Below are positions 27,021 through 37,104 of a stretch of DNA of 64,000 bases, piece after piece (the stretch's first letter is position 1; the number at the start of each line of letters is the position of its first letter). The stretch is from Trichomonas vaginalis G3 (Eukaryota > Parabasalia > Trichomonadida > Trichomonadidae). The notes beneath the pieces were generated by a model. The model was given only the letters and a program-made list of their open reading frames with translations, did no database searches and had not been told where the DNA came from. The position numbers and the translations under genes are program-made. Location of the stretch: contig NC_067204.1 in the NCBI RefSeq assembly GCF_026262505.1, forward strand, positions 20,553,300-20,617,299, in the 5' to 3' direction.

Positions 27021-27404
27021 ATGACTAATGGAAAAAGAGGAAATTGGAATTTCGATGATGGAACATGGCAAGGATTCCATTACAGTACTTCCTATGAATA
27101 TACATTTGATGTAACTATTGATCTCGAAAATGTTACTGAGATGCACGAGATCTATGCAACATTCTTGAGAAACGACCAACAAATGATTTATCTTCCTGAA
27201 CACGTTAAAATTTCACTCTCTTATGATGGTACAACATTCATGAATATCATGGATGAACACTACCAATGGACTGACTCCCCAACAACTGCTTACCAAGCGA
27301 AGGGATGGAAAGGCGCTGCTTATGGAAGATACATCAGGTTCCAGGCTGCAGTATATAGTGACCATCCACACTGGATGTTTGTCGATGAAGTTGTAGTTTT
27401 TTAA
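27021..27404 (+). pseudogene. C-terminal fragment of a discoidin-like (F5/8C-type) domain protein
   Basis: The frame is closed upstream by a stop at 26988-26990, with the residues before the first ATG (TYVAGGDKE) already fitting the domain. The ATG at 27021 is therefore probably internal. The readable 127 residues form a jelly-roll carbohydrate-binding type module: TNGKRGNWNFDDGTWQGF, DVTIDLENVTEMHEIYATFL, LPEHVKISLSYDGTTF, GRYIRFQAAV and a closing HWMFVDEVVVF. Similar modules end bacterial-type glycoside hydrolases and other surface enzymes, where they bind sugars. The junction with the truncated 90-residue gene 45 bp upstream suggests the 5' part was lost in the same rearrangement. A short expressed protein cannot be excluded. 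Confidence 0.6.
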
Positions 27405-27977
27405 CTCCTTCGTCTCTCAAGAATAATAAAATTACTTTCTTTTAAATCTTCATATTAAAAAATAACAACAATTTTTTAGATCTCACATCCAGTCATTCAA
27501 GTATTTAGAACTATAATCAGATGCATTTTTATATTGTATTGCTCACAAAAAACCTTTTCTTTCATAAATATTCATAATTCTAATGCGATCAATTGTATTA
27601 AAGTGACCTTAACCACAATGATTCATGGACAACAATCTTGCACGATTTAAATTTTATATGATAGTATTACAAGATAGTGTATTTGGCATTCATTCCAAGT
27701 TATCAAAACTGCAAGCTATAATATTGTCCAATGTATATTCAAAAGGTATAAAAAAAAGCAGATTTCGATGAAATGATTTAAGAATGAATTAGAGCTTTCC
27801 TGAAGGAATCAGAATCCTGCGAAGAGGTCATCATGGATTAGTTCCTGCTCGTATACCTTAGATAATTATTAAAAATTATATAAAATAGATCGTTAACAAA
27901 TAATGAAATTTTTTAAAAAGAATATCTCTATAAAATAAAAATCTCTAAAACAAAAAAATATAAAAATAAAATAAAAA
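27405..27977. other. Intergenic, nothing recognised
   Basis: AT-rich, with no repeats or ORFs of note. It contains the 3' ends of two converging genes. Confidence 0.6.
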
Positions 27978-30944
27978 TTAGTTAAGAACAGCTTGTAATC
28001 TTCTCATCTTAGCTCTCTGCTTTGCGTAATCATTCTGCAAAACTCCCATCAATGATTCGTTCTGCTGAACAATCTGTTTGAACAGTCCGTACAACTGATC
28101 CTTCAATGACTGATCAATTTTACTTTTTTCGATGTTTTTATCATCCCAAACAACGAATCTCGCCAAAGCCAACGCGACATGTCCCAAAATATCAGCGTTA
28201 TTCAATCTCGGAACAATAGTCAACAAGCATTTGGCCATCATCGGTGTTTCTAAGACGTCTGATGGAGGAAATTCGTCAATTGCTTGAATCAACTGTTGAT
28301 CTGGGAAGTCAGGCATTGCTGCGGCGATCTCCAGATAAAGAGAAGCAATGTTTGCAAGTGTGTCTTGGTATCCGTAAATTTGGTTCTTTCCGATATTGTA
28401 CCATTCATCGATTACTGGCAAGAACTGTAAGATCTGTTCGATAACTGAGTGGTTGGCCCTCAAAATAGTGTTAAGGAAGAAAACTAAGTTCTGTTGAACA
28501 CCTGGATCTTGGCAATTCTGGAACATCTGGTTGACAGACTGGAAGATTCCTTCTCTTATATCATCAGAAATAACTCCTGTCTTGATAGCTTCTGTGTAAG
28601 CTCCTGTTATATCATCAGCTTCAAATTCAGTGCTTTCTATTGGCCATTCGAGGAGGAATTTGCAGATAGCATCACTCTCCGGTACAGGATATCTCAGTAC
28701 GGCTGCCAAAAAGTGCTCAATTGGTCGGGCCACGATAGCGAATGAAGGAATTTCAATGAGTTGCTGGCCATGGAGGAAAGGAAGAGTAGCATTGATGATA
28801 GAGTTTGTGATTTCAATGCACTTTCCGATGATTTGTTCTTTGTTTTCCTCATGAAGATATTTAATAATCTTTGAAATTGTCAAGAAAGCATCGCCGACGT
28901 CATCAGCGTCATCTGTGTCTTCAACGGCGATATCCACAACCTTCTGGAATACTAATAATTGTACATCAGCTGGGAAATCTTTCTTCAAAGCTCTTGCTGT
29001 GGCCATAGCTGTTGTTGGAACGATTCCTTCTTCACCATCATCCTCAGAGAAGGCAGGAACGATGACTTTCAATAGCGGTTCGAGTACAGTTTCTTTTAAT
29101 GAAGGGCAAGAAATGACAAACTGGGCCAAACTCTCCAAAGAACCAGATAATATTAATTCGTTTATATTAATCTGCAATCTGGAGATCAATGTTTCCAAGA
29201 ATGGCGAAATAAATTCAGATGATGCGTCTCCGATCGTCAAAGCAATATTCTTTAAGAAGTAATCAGCGTGGAATATATTTCTCGCTTGTGATTCATCCTT
29301 TAACAATAAAGAAACCGCTGGGTTCAACATTTCCAAAATATATTCCGCCTGTGTCTCGTCTCTTCTTATGAGGGCCACACCAATATCCAAGAGCGGCATG
29401 AGGAAGGACGGGTTGTCGCCGTGCTCAGACATGATATTCTCGACCAAGCCGAGGATTTCGTCCACTTGTTCGTCCTCAAATTCTTCGGATAAGTTAATTG
29501 TCGGTGCAAGAAGGGAAAGGAAGGACGACCACTTGGTCTCTGTAATATTCTGAGCATCACCTTCCTCTCCTTCGGCCACGGTATCGAGAGTTTCGAGTAA
29601 TTTGACTACATCTGCAAAAAGTCCTGGAATTTTGTGGTCAGATGGATTCAAAACCGTTTCTGCAGCTTGGTAGGCCACATCTCTTATCGCCGAAACAGGG
29701 GATGCGCAAAGGGAAATGACCTGAGAAAGGAAATGCATTCCGTGAACGTTAATTGAAGCGAAAGAGTCATCAAACTTGTTGATACATGTAAGAGCAGCTT
29801 GTTGCAACAAAGGATTTTCGGAAGAAATGGCCGAGTCAATGAATTCAAGGATTGGTTGGATATCTGCGAACGCGCAGTCCTTTGCTTCAGTTAGAATGAC
29901 TGAGAATACCAATAATGATGCAATCTGTTGGGATACATCTTCAGAAGAAAGCTTCTCCAACACAATTGTTCGAATTATTGGATAAATTTCTTGGTGGCTG
30001 TAGGAATGGAAGGAATCTTCGAGTTCTTTGAGCTGGTCTACTGGTATTTCGTTGTCTAGTTTGATAGTTCTAGCACAAATGTCAATTGAAATTTCCAATA
30101 ATTTGGATGCAGCTTCTTCTCCAAGGGAATCGAGGGCTGGAATCAAGGATCTCAATGGCATTGAGATAATGTCGGGGCTCATGTCCTCATCTGAGGCAAG
30201 AGTGAAGACAAATTTGGCAATTTCAAGAACTTGTTCTGGAGTAAAGATCTGAAGGAAAACAAGGAGTTTTACGTTCTCCCAGAACTCACAGAACTCATCG
30301 TGATGGAGCTTTTCTGAATTTAAGACTAAATTTAGCATTAATTTGACATGTTCTGAATAATCTATCTCTTCGCCTTGATGCTTCTTGACACAGTTCGCCA
30401 ATAAGTCGGATCCTTGGAATTGTAATTCAATATCTGGTGAATTCAGTGAATTAAAGGCAATATTAAGAAAATTCGAAGAAATTTGAGCGTAAGTGGCATC
30501 ATTTATAATGACAAATATTGAGTTGAGTATTTTAAGGCCGGTTTTAATACGATCTGAGTTGAGCATTTCTAAAATTAAGTTGATTAAATCTGGCCATTCG
30601 CAGTTGACATTTGCATATAGGATAATGATGGAGTGGAGTAGTGTGTGGAGTGCGGAAGGACTTAAATTTGATTGTAAAATTGAAATGAATGAATTCAAAA
30701 ATTGATTTTGTTCAGATTGATCTATTTCATCCCAAAAATTGTTGATCTTATCGATAATCTTATTGATATAGATTGTTGCAGCATGTTTGATAGACATATC
30801 TGTGTGACCAACGGCAATTTCAGCGAGTGGGAAGAAATTTGCTCGATCTTCTATAAGTTCATCGGCAAATCTCATGATTTTCTCGTTGTTCTCATCTGTA
30901 ATATGTGTTGTACTAGCTAAAAACTCTATAATTTCTTGATTCAT
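27978..30944 (-). CDS. Importin-beta family nuclear transport receptor (karyopherin)
   Basis: 988 residues from ATG 30944; the longer frame to 30980 begins with a non-ATG codon and would overrun the initiator. The chain is a continuous array of HEAT-type helical pairs. It opens with an importin-beta N-terminal-like stretch (IIEFLASTTHITDENNEKIM, then AAVGHTD-type and HAATIYINKII segments), and acidic loops such as EGEEGDAQN lie near the middle. Length and organisation fit the importin-4/5 (Kap123/Kap121) class, which carries ribosomal proteins and histones into the nucleus through RanGTP-regulated binding. Codon use includes more GC-rich codons than neighbouring genes, suggesting good expression. 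The exact orthologue is uncertain. A clear host initiator lies 6 bp before the ATG. Confidence 0.8.
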   Translation of the reverse strand: MNQEIIEFLASTTHITDENNEKIMRFADELIEDRANFFPLAEIAVGHTDMSIKHAATIYINKIIDKINNFWDEIDQSEQNQFLNSFISILQSNLSPSALHTLLHSIIILYANVNCEWPDLINLILEMLNSDRIKTGLKILNSIFVIINDATYAQISSNFLNIAFNSLNSPDIELQFQGSDLLANCVKKHQGEEIDYSEHVKLMLNLVLNSEKLHHDEFCEFWENVKLLVFLQIFTPEQVLEIAKFVFTLASDEDMSPDIISMPLRSLIPALDSLGEEAASKLLEISIDICARTIKLDNEIPVDQLKELEDSFHSYSHQEIYPIIRTIVLEKLSSEDVSQQIASLLVFSVILTEAKDCAFADIQPILEFIDSAISSENPLLQQAALTCINKFDDSFASINVHGMHFLSQVISLCASPVSAIRDVAYQAAETVLNPSDHKIPGLFADVVKLLETLDTVAEGEEGDAQNITETKWSSFLSLLAPTINLSEEFEDEQVDEILGLVENIMSEHGDNPSFLMPLLDIGVALIRRDETQAEYILEMLNPAVSLLLKDESQARNIFHADYFLKNIALTIGDASSEFISPFLETLISRLQININELILSGSLESLAQFVISCPSLKETVLEPLLKVIVPAFSEDDGEEGIVPTTAMATARALKKDFPADVQLLVFQKVVDIAVEDTDDADDVGDAFLTISKIIKYLHEENKEQIIGKCIEITNSIINATLPFLHGQQLIEIPSFAIVARPIEHFLAAVLRYPVPESDAICKFLLEWPIESTEFEADDITGAYTEAIKTGVISDDIREGIFQSVNQMFQNCQDPGVQQNLVFFLNTILRANHSVIEQILQFLPVIDEWYNIGKNQIYGYQDTLANIASLYLEIAAAMPDFPDQQLIQAIDEFPPSDVLETPMMAKCLLTIVPRLNNADILGHVALALARFVVWDDKNIEKSKIDQSLKDQLYGLFKQIVQQNESLMGVLQNDYAKQRAKMRRLQAVLN

Positions 30945-30950
30945 AATTAT

Positions 30951-30960
30951 GAAAAAGTGA
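30951..30960 (-). promoter_or_regulatory. Host-type initiator of the importin gene
   Basis: Reads TCACTTTTTC on the minus strand, 6 bp before the ATG. It fits the known T. vaginalis initiator (TCA+1 followed by pyrimidine-rich bases) and decides the start at 30944. Confidence 0.7.
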
Positions 30961-31697
30961 CAGTAGGACAAAATTTTCATGCTCTTCTTTCACGACTAAA
31001 TATATGAGATTGTGTTTAATGTCATAAACCATTGAAAATAGTTTTTCATGAGAGAGTATATCCAACTAACAAATCAAATTGGCCACACTCTATTCAATAA
31101 AATTTTCTCATAAACTGTATCTTTGGTTGTCACGCAACTAATAGGCTATAATTTCACGGAGCTATAATCCCTGTCTGCTAATGTTTTATATTTCTTATTC
31201 GTTGAGTAAAATTTCAATCAAAATTTTATATTTTCCTTATTAAATATCTTTCATGATGTTCATTAATGCAGGTTTAGTAAACTAGACACTTATCATTGTT
31301 CTTAATAAAGCCAAATTGAGTCGTTGAGGAGATCCTTTATTTTATTGTAATTTTTTGACATGTAAAGTAATTTTTGATGCATTGTCAAAAAAATCTTTGT
31401 TCTAAAATTGAAGTCTATTTAAGGATAATCTTGTATACATCTGACCTTAATTAAAAATTCTTACAAATAATATGAATCATCATTAAACAAGTGAATTGAA
31501 TGATATGTTATTCGGATGTATGTTCACACATTTAAGTTTGTTTCGAAACCATTCGCTCTGAATAAGACAATTATGAAATCTGAAGCATAATCAATGAATA
31601 CATAATTGCATTGATGAAATTAAAAAAAATTGATTAAGAAGTAAATAAGAATAAAATAAATTTATACTTTATTATAAATATAAAACTCTATGAACTT
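30961..31697. other. Intergenic, nothing recognised
   Basis: AT-rich, about 740 bp, no gene or strong repeat seen. Confidence 0.6.
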
Positions 31698-33137
31698 TTA
31701 ATGCTTCAAATACTCTGGTGTGAATGAATATTGCTCACCAGTTTCATCGATCTTCATCTCAGAAAGTCCGATTGTTGTTTCCAAGAGTTGATTTTCTGGT
31801 TTTCCTTCAGCGTCTGGGTTCTTGTAGATATCGACATCTTGTCTGAGTTCCTTGTCATCTTCCATCTCATCCATGAAGTTCTCGAACTCTTCATCATCAG
31901 AAGACTTATGAGGAGCGAGTTCTTTGACCTTCCACTTTCTGATGCCGTGTTTCTTTTCGTGTGTCCTGCCAACGATGATAACTTTGGAGATGTCGTATTT
32001 CTTGATGACATCTTCGACCTTGTCTGGGAGAACAAGTGTCCTGAGATCGTATGCAAGGCATGGCTCTCCAATGTGTAAGTGGTCGCCGAGATGTGTCCTG
32101 ACCATGATCTGTTCTTCGTAGTTTTCATCGGCCAATTCGACATCAGCTAATTGGAACTGTCCGTTCCTTGGTCCGAATGGTTCAATGTTCAATACATTGA
32201 ACTTTGTAACGGAGTCGATTGTGCAGACAGGGTCGAATTGGTTCTTCCAGTATGTTGGACCATCAATGTCGATTGGTGTTGCTGTCATTGGGTCGACAAG
32301 ACGGATAATCTTAGTAACTCTGTGGACAACAGCTACGTGAGCTTGGTTTCCTGTCTTTTTGACAAAGAAATCTGGTAAAATGACGAAATCTTGGCGACAT
32401 ACTGGTGGAACTTTGACTGGATATGAGAATCTCATATCGAGAGTACCGTTTTGGATATCTTCACCAACTTGCTTGGCTGTTTCATCGTACTTGGCTGGAG
32501 AATGCTGAAGTAAGAAGTTGATAAAACGATTTGCACCGGCTTTGTCTGGGAAATGGAAGTCAACGCCGTCATCAACGCGTTCAAGTGATGTAGTGCCTGC
32601 ATGGGCTCTGTGCTTGAGGATAAGCTGCTCAAGTCTGAAGAGAGATCTTTTGTGTCTAACGTTTTGACGGAGCTGAACGTTAGCAATCCAGTGCTCACGT
32701 GGTGTAGCTGCTTCAACACACTTAGGGCATTGGACAATGTTGACGACAAATGTGACAATGACTGTTTGGCGAAGGACTGTTCCATTTAATGCTTCTTTTT
32801 GAAGAGTAAGAGATACACGGATACGGCGAGAGTGTGGTTCTGTATATAAGAATTGAGAATCAACGATTTTCATGTCTTTGAGGCCATTGACTTTGGATAA
32901 GCAAATGGATAAGAGTTCTGGTGATTCAAGTTCGGCATGCTGCCATGTTGTTGGGCCAGTCTGATAACGGCCACAGTTCTTGCAGTAAACAACAGCAGAA
33001 GTATTTGGAACTGTGTCTGTAAAATCGACCTTCTGCTTTAAGCAATCAATGCACATGTTGAATGGATTTGGTTCTGTTGGGACACCGCAAATGCAGCATG
33101 GTACTTTCACTACTGCGTCATCAACTACCTCAGTCAT
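31698..33137 (-). CDS. NMD3: 60S ribosomal export adaptor NMD3
   Basis: 479 residues. NMD3 binds the nascent 60S subunit and bridges it to the exportin CRM1 for export from the nucleus. The N-terminal zinc-binding region shows the family pattern of CxxC pairs: CCICG (residues 14-18), NMCIDC (28-32), YCKNCGRYQ (~50-58) and VQCPKC (~135). Characteristic blocks follow, including the FLLQHSPAKYDETAKQ helix and the RLVDPMT segment, and the C-terminal part is acidic (SSDDEEFENFMDEMEDDKEL). Length matches archaeal-to-eukaryote family norms (~480-510). The acidic/leucine-rich tail would carry the export signal. Moderately GC-rich codons. The start at 33137 gives a complete N-terminus. Confidence 0.92.
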   Translation of the reverse strand: MTEVVDDAVVKVPCCICGVPTEPNPFNMCIDCLKQKVDFTDTVPNTSAVVYCKNCGRYQTGPTTWQHAELESPELLSICLSKVNGLKDMKIVDSQFLYTEPHSRRIRVSLTLQKEALNGTVLRQTVIVTFVVNIVQCPKCVEAATPREHWIANVQLRQNVRHKRSLFRLEQLILKHRAHAGTTSLERVDDGVDFHFPDKAGANRFINFLLQHSPAKYDETAKQVGEDIQNGTLDMRFSYPVKVPPVCRQDFVILPDFFVKKTGNQAHVAVVHRVTKIIRLVDPMTATPIDIDGPTYWKNQFDPVCTIDSVTKFNVLNIEPFGPRNGQFQLADVELADENYEEQIMVRTHLGDHLHIGEPCLAYDLRTLVLPDKVEDVIKKYDISKVIIVGRTHEKKHGIRKWKVKELAPHKSSDDEEFENFMDEMEDDKELRQDVDIYKNPDAEGKPENQLLETTIGLSEMKIDETGEQYSFTPEYLKH

Positions 33138-33477
33138 CAGATTTGTCTTCTAAAATTTTAATTGAGAGCACATTTCTTTTATGTTCAATGTAATATGCTT
33201 GGAAATATCAATTTAAATAAAATCTAAATGACATTAGTTTCTCAGAATTTTTTGAAGATTTTTTTTCAATGAACATCCTACAATCTAATTTTCTTAATTT
33301 CATGCAGTAATCTTTCTACCTTGGCATCTCATAAGTATATTGCCCGGTAAAAAGCGAATCCGAAAAAATATTATAACAATTTTTTTACAAATGTCTTCCT
33401 ATTGTTTTCAGATCTTGTGTATACTTCAATTGAAAAAGAATCATACTATAAAATAACATTTTTATATAACACAAACA
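33138..33477. other. Intergenic, nothing recognised
   Basis: 340 bp of AT-rich sequence upstream of NMD3 and downstream of the next minus-strand gene. No gene or repeat is seen. Confidence 0.6.
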
Positions 33478-33939
33478 TTATTCAAACAAAGATGTATTTT
33501 TTGGAGTCAAATCTGCTGCATCTAAATTTCTAAACTGCGTTATTGCGCTAATATTAGCAGCAATTTCTTGAGCTTCCTGATATTTGTTTGTAGAATCCGT
33601 TAGGTATGGAATTAAGTCTTGAGCTTGTTGTATTGTTTCTGTAAATTTATTCATTGATTGTTCAACTCTTCTATTTAATTCTATCTGTTTTTCAAGAATA
33701 TTTGCGAGATTTGAATTTAATTCGCTTGTTTCTGTGGCTTCTAACTCTCTCAGAAGTGCTTGGTCTTCGGGACTAAAGCTATCCAAAACCGAATCATTTG
33801 TTTCTGCAAAATTCAAAATATTGGTTTCTCTCTGCGTAGGTTTTGTATGATTGGTAATATTGTATGGCGTAGACATGCTCCTTGGAGGCATTTTCCTTGG
33901 TGAATCCCCTTGAGTGCGTGGAGGAAGATCGAATATCAT
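33478..33939 (-). CDS. Small coiled-coil protein, unknown function
   Basis: 153 residues. The N-terminal ~45 residues are polar and basic (PPRTQGDSPRKMPPRSMS). Residues ~50-125 are a helical, heptad-like region (LLRELEATETSELNSNLANI, then LEKQIELNRRVEQSMNKFTE) that should form a coiled coil, ending in a short acidic tail. The size and layout resemble kinetochore, nucleoporin or SNARE-associated small coiled-coil proteins, but no family is recognisable. ATGs at residues 17 and 22 are alternative starts. Confidence 0.65.
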   Translation of the reverse strand: MIFDLPPRTQGDSPRKMPPRSMSTPYNITNHTKPTQRETNILNFAETNDSVLDSFSPEDQALLRELEATETSELNSNLANILEKQIELNRRVEQSMNKFTETIQQAQDLIPYLTDSTNKYQEAQEIAANISAITQFRNLDAADLTPKNTSLFE

Positions 33940-34302
33940 ATGATATCAATTAAAACAGTTGTAAATTCAGGGTCTTTTGAACTATAATTACGGTTCCTTT
34001 TACACCCCCATAATATCAATCCTACATTTAAAGCAAATATATAGTTAATTTTAAATCTGTAGCCGATGTACATATACAATTAATAAGAAAAGAAGCATTC
34101 TAACAGTAAATAATTGATTGAAACTAAAATAATGATTATTGGAGTCAGCCTCTCTACATAACAATATCTCGTATAGTAGTTCATGAAATTAAGTTGTAAG
34201 ATATTGATTTTCGGTCATATAACGTACTTTCGTGGTCGCTATACATTCAATTTTTCCATGCAATTCCATTATAATCCATATTCGTAAATTTAAAACCTAA
34301 AA
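33940..34302. other. Intergenic between divergent genes, nothing recognised
   Basis: 363 bp, AT-rich. TTTAAAACCTAA directly precedes the ATG at 34303, and an almost identical stretch precedes the paralogue at 38346. Confidence 0.6.
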
Positions 34303-35193
34303 ATGCATTTTAGATTTGTTACAAAATTTTCTTTCTGTCAAGCCGCAAAATTTTTCAAAAACAACATGCTAGCTGGTTTAGTATATTATGAAAACAATTT
34401 AACTAACTTTGAAGAATATCATCAGAAAGTGCTTAAGAAATGTAAGATCCATATAGATAACCCTCGTAAATATGATGACAAGATTATTGAACTTAGCGAG
34501 AAGTTATATAGTATCTATCCTGATATCATCCCTACGAAACTGTATTCTTATTATAATCAAATTCAAGTAAAATATCAAACATTCTTGTCATATACACATT
34601 TCCACTATTTTGGTCAAATTGAAACAGAAAATATTCTTAATCATCTTGCATACGTATCAGATAAAGCATACGAATATTTAGAACAAATTTCAATTATCAA
34701 TTCTTGGAAATATCGAATTTGTTGTTTTCTCTTGCCTCACACAAACTGGAATACATGGCTTCACAACCTATTGGAAATGATGATAGATGACATTTACGGT
34801 ATCATCAAATCAAGCGCATGGAACTTTGTTACTGAAGTTCAAAATCTCGCCAAATATCTTCATACACAAAGCCAAAATTATTGTGATTTAAGGAAATGTC
34901 AAGATGGTGAACTACTCCAAATTACTCGAGAACTAGCCGAAGATTTTACCCTCTTTCGACCATTAAAATTAGGGAATTTCTTCACGACCGAAAAAGAATG
35001 GGAAAAATGTCTTGAGTTTGCATCATACGCTGAAAAATTAATTAATGAAGGGAAAAATAGAGTTCCACATTACCTTTATGATCTGAATAATCGGTCAGAA
35101 GAATATAATCCTATTTATGATGTTGTTGTTTTTTATTTCTCAAAAAAAGTTACTACAATTGAAGAATTGAACAAAGTATTAAAATTAAATTAA
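34303..35193 (+). CDS. 296-residue protein of unknown function, paralogue 1
   Basis: Mostly helical protein. The first 20 residues (MHFRFVTKFSFCQAAKFFKN) are basic/aromatic; the family is not recognised. The central third contains SWKYRICCFLLPHTNWNTWL, a Trp/Cys-rich hydrophobic segment, and then IKSSAWNFVTEVQNLAKYLH. The C-terminus is polar. It is paralogous to 38346-39233 over its full length (~70% identity), but 260 bp in the middle (34637-34896) are identical at DNA level. The upstream sequence TTTAAAACCTAAAA is also shared, so both copies probably keep the same promoter. Confidence 0.75.
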   Translation: MHFRFVTKFSFCQAAKFFKNNMLAGLVYYENNLTNFEEYHQKVLKKCKIHIDNPRKYDDKIIELSEKLYSIYPDIIPTKLYSYYNQIQVKYQTFLSYTHFHYFGQIETENILNHLAYVSDKAYEYLEQISIINSWKYRICCFLLPHTNWNTWLHNLLEMMIDDIYGIIKSSAWNFVTEVQNLAKYLHTQSQNYCDLRKCQDGELLQITRELAEDFTLFRPLKLGNFFTTEKEWEKCLEFASYAEKLINEGKNRVPHYLYDLNNRSEEYNPIYDVVVFYFSKKVTTIEELNKVLKLN

Positions 35194-35376
35194 CTTAATT
35201 TTTACAAAGTAGTTCAATCCATATTGTTACCTCTCCAAATCAGAGTCTGTCCGCTCACTCTGAGATACAAAATCACAATGTGTAAATGTTTGTAATATGC
35301 CTCTATATGCATACATACAGTTTCCCGAAATACGCGTCGAATACACGACAAATCTGTCAAAAAAAATTATATTGGA
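35194..35376. other. Intergenic before the TTAA element
   Basis: Short AT-rich stretch; no feature. Confidence 0.5.
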
Positions 35377-35525
35377 TTAAGGGTGCCCTATAACGATAAT
35401 GTAAACATCACAAAATTAACCTTATTAGAACTCGAATGAATGGATTATCCAGATTCTAGTTCTCAATATAATAGCCTTAAAAGTGCTTTTCTGAGGGTGG
35501 TCTATCGTCTATAGGGCACCCTTAA
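35377..35525. mobile_element. 149-bp TTAA-flanked miniature inverted-repeat element
   Basis: Ends TTAAGGGTGCCCTATA (35377) and TATAGGGCACCCTTAA (35510-35525) are inverted copies. The match continues through ACGATA with a 1-base gap, giving about 22-bp terminal repeats with TTAA at both ends. Non-coding. Its right TTAA is shared with the left end of the mariner-like element at 35525. Confidence 0.75.
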
Positions 35526-37104
35526 AGGTACATTCACTAGGCGATAACAGTAAAATGGGATGAAAATAGGATAAATAGCATCCCTATATAGTGCCTAACA
35601 ATATTTATACGGGCCAAAAAAAATTTGGCTAGAGATTTGGCGAGTTATAAAACTTAGAAAATTGAGAGGGATTTTTATTTTTGAATTTTTTTGGAAAGTT
35701 AAAATTGCGATTAAAAATCGATTTCCAGGAGAACTAAGCATCTCATCATATATTTAAATCAATAAAAATATTAAATAATAGTTGAATAGTATAACAACGT
35801 GAAATTATGGCTGAATCTACAGAAAAAATGAAAATATTTGACATTTTTGAAAATTCATACGTTAGATGGTGACAGACTCATAAACTATACTTTAGCTAAG
35901 ATTGATATATGGTTTCAACAACACATGGTTAAAATCGTAAAAATGTTTTAGATTTCAAAAAGATATATATGGTAATATAATGGAACAAAGTCAACAAATA
36001 GCATGTTAAATATGTTATAATTAACTTTTTATTAGATCCAATAGTAGATATCGAATGGTTTCCAGCTTTATGGTTAAATATTTTCTTTCGAGCTTCTCTT
36101 TAACTGTTGTATTAAGGTTGTAAATTTTTGATGCTAGAAACTATGGAATCTTCTTTGCTGCTGCATTTTTCTTGAGAGTTCTTGCAATTTCGAATAGATC
36201 TGCGCATTGTATGAAATGGAGGCTTTAAAATATCTTGAAAACAGAATAGGACTGCTTTTCCAAAGGAATGCTTACTTGTAAATCAGAGAGTTTCAAAATT
36301 GAGAGCAAGATTATCATCATAACTTTCGATTTTGCTGCGAAAAAGGAAGACAAGTAATTAACAAATCATTTACTGTTGTTCATCAAAAGAAGAAAACTTT
36401 GATAACAACTAATGATGATAAAATCAAGCTATCTTTTAATATTTTAAATTGATAAGACATTCAAAATATTTGAATGGTTTAAAATATTTTTTTTAATTTC
36501 TATAAGATATTATCATGATTATATAATAAAATTTAAATTTTTATTCAAAAAGGCAATATTTCAAACTTTTAATTTCAAAAATCTTAATTCTGCAATAAGT
36601 GTATTTAATTGTAGCAAATTTAATGATCCTTCGTCATGCTTAGCAATTTGGAACTCATAAATTAATGATTTCTTCAAGTAAAATTCTGCATTATTTCAAA
36701 AGTCAATAATTCTCGAGTAACTTTTCTTCAAACCCTAACCATTATATTATATGTATAATGGAGAATAATTGCAAAGAAAGATAGCCGAATTTACTGGGTA
36801 GTTCTTGTGATGCGAAATAATTGCAAATTAACACCTAGTTTTAACAGCATCAATCTCTTTTTGCTCTCATTTAAATGCATTCGCACACTTTAATTTTGAA
36901 ATATAAGAGTTTTGGAAATTATCAAATTTATCTGCTCAAATACTATAGATCTTCATAAGTGTTAATAGAATCATTAGCCTTACATATAGTGTTTAATATA
37001 ATGATGCACATTATACTGGGATTCATTCCTTATTCATCTAGTTATTATAAGATTTACAACCCCATGAAAATTTAAAATTTTGTCAAAAATAGTGAATGTA
37101 CCTT
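35525..37104. mobile_element. 1.58-kb TA-flanked TIR element, mariner-like, no intact transposase
   Basis: Terminal inverted repeats AAGGTACATTCACTA (35525-35539) and TAGTGAATGTACCTT (37090-37104) are perfect over 15 bp, flanked by TA on both sides. This is the Tc1/mariner pattern. No long ORF remains in the interior. T. vaginalis carries an abundant mariner family (Tvmar1); membership here is not established. Confidence 0.65.

Noticed and set aside
28244..30920. Plus-strand open frames opposite the importin gene
   Set aside because: Shadows of the long minus-strand coding sequence; they do not connect into a protein-like product.
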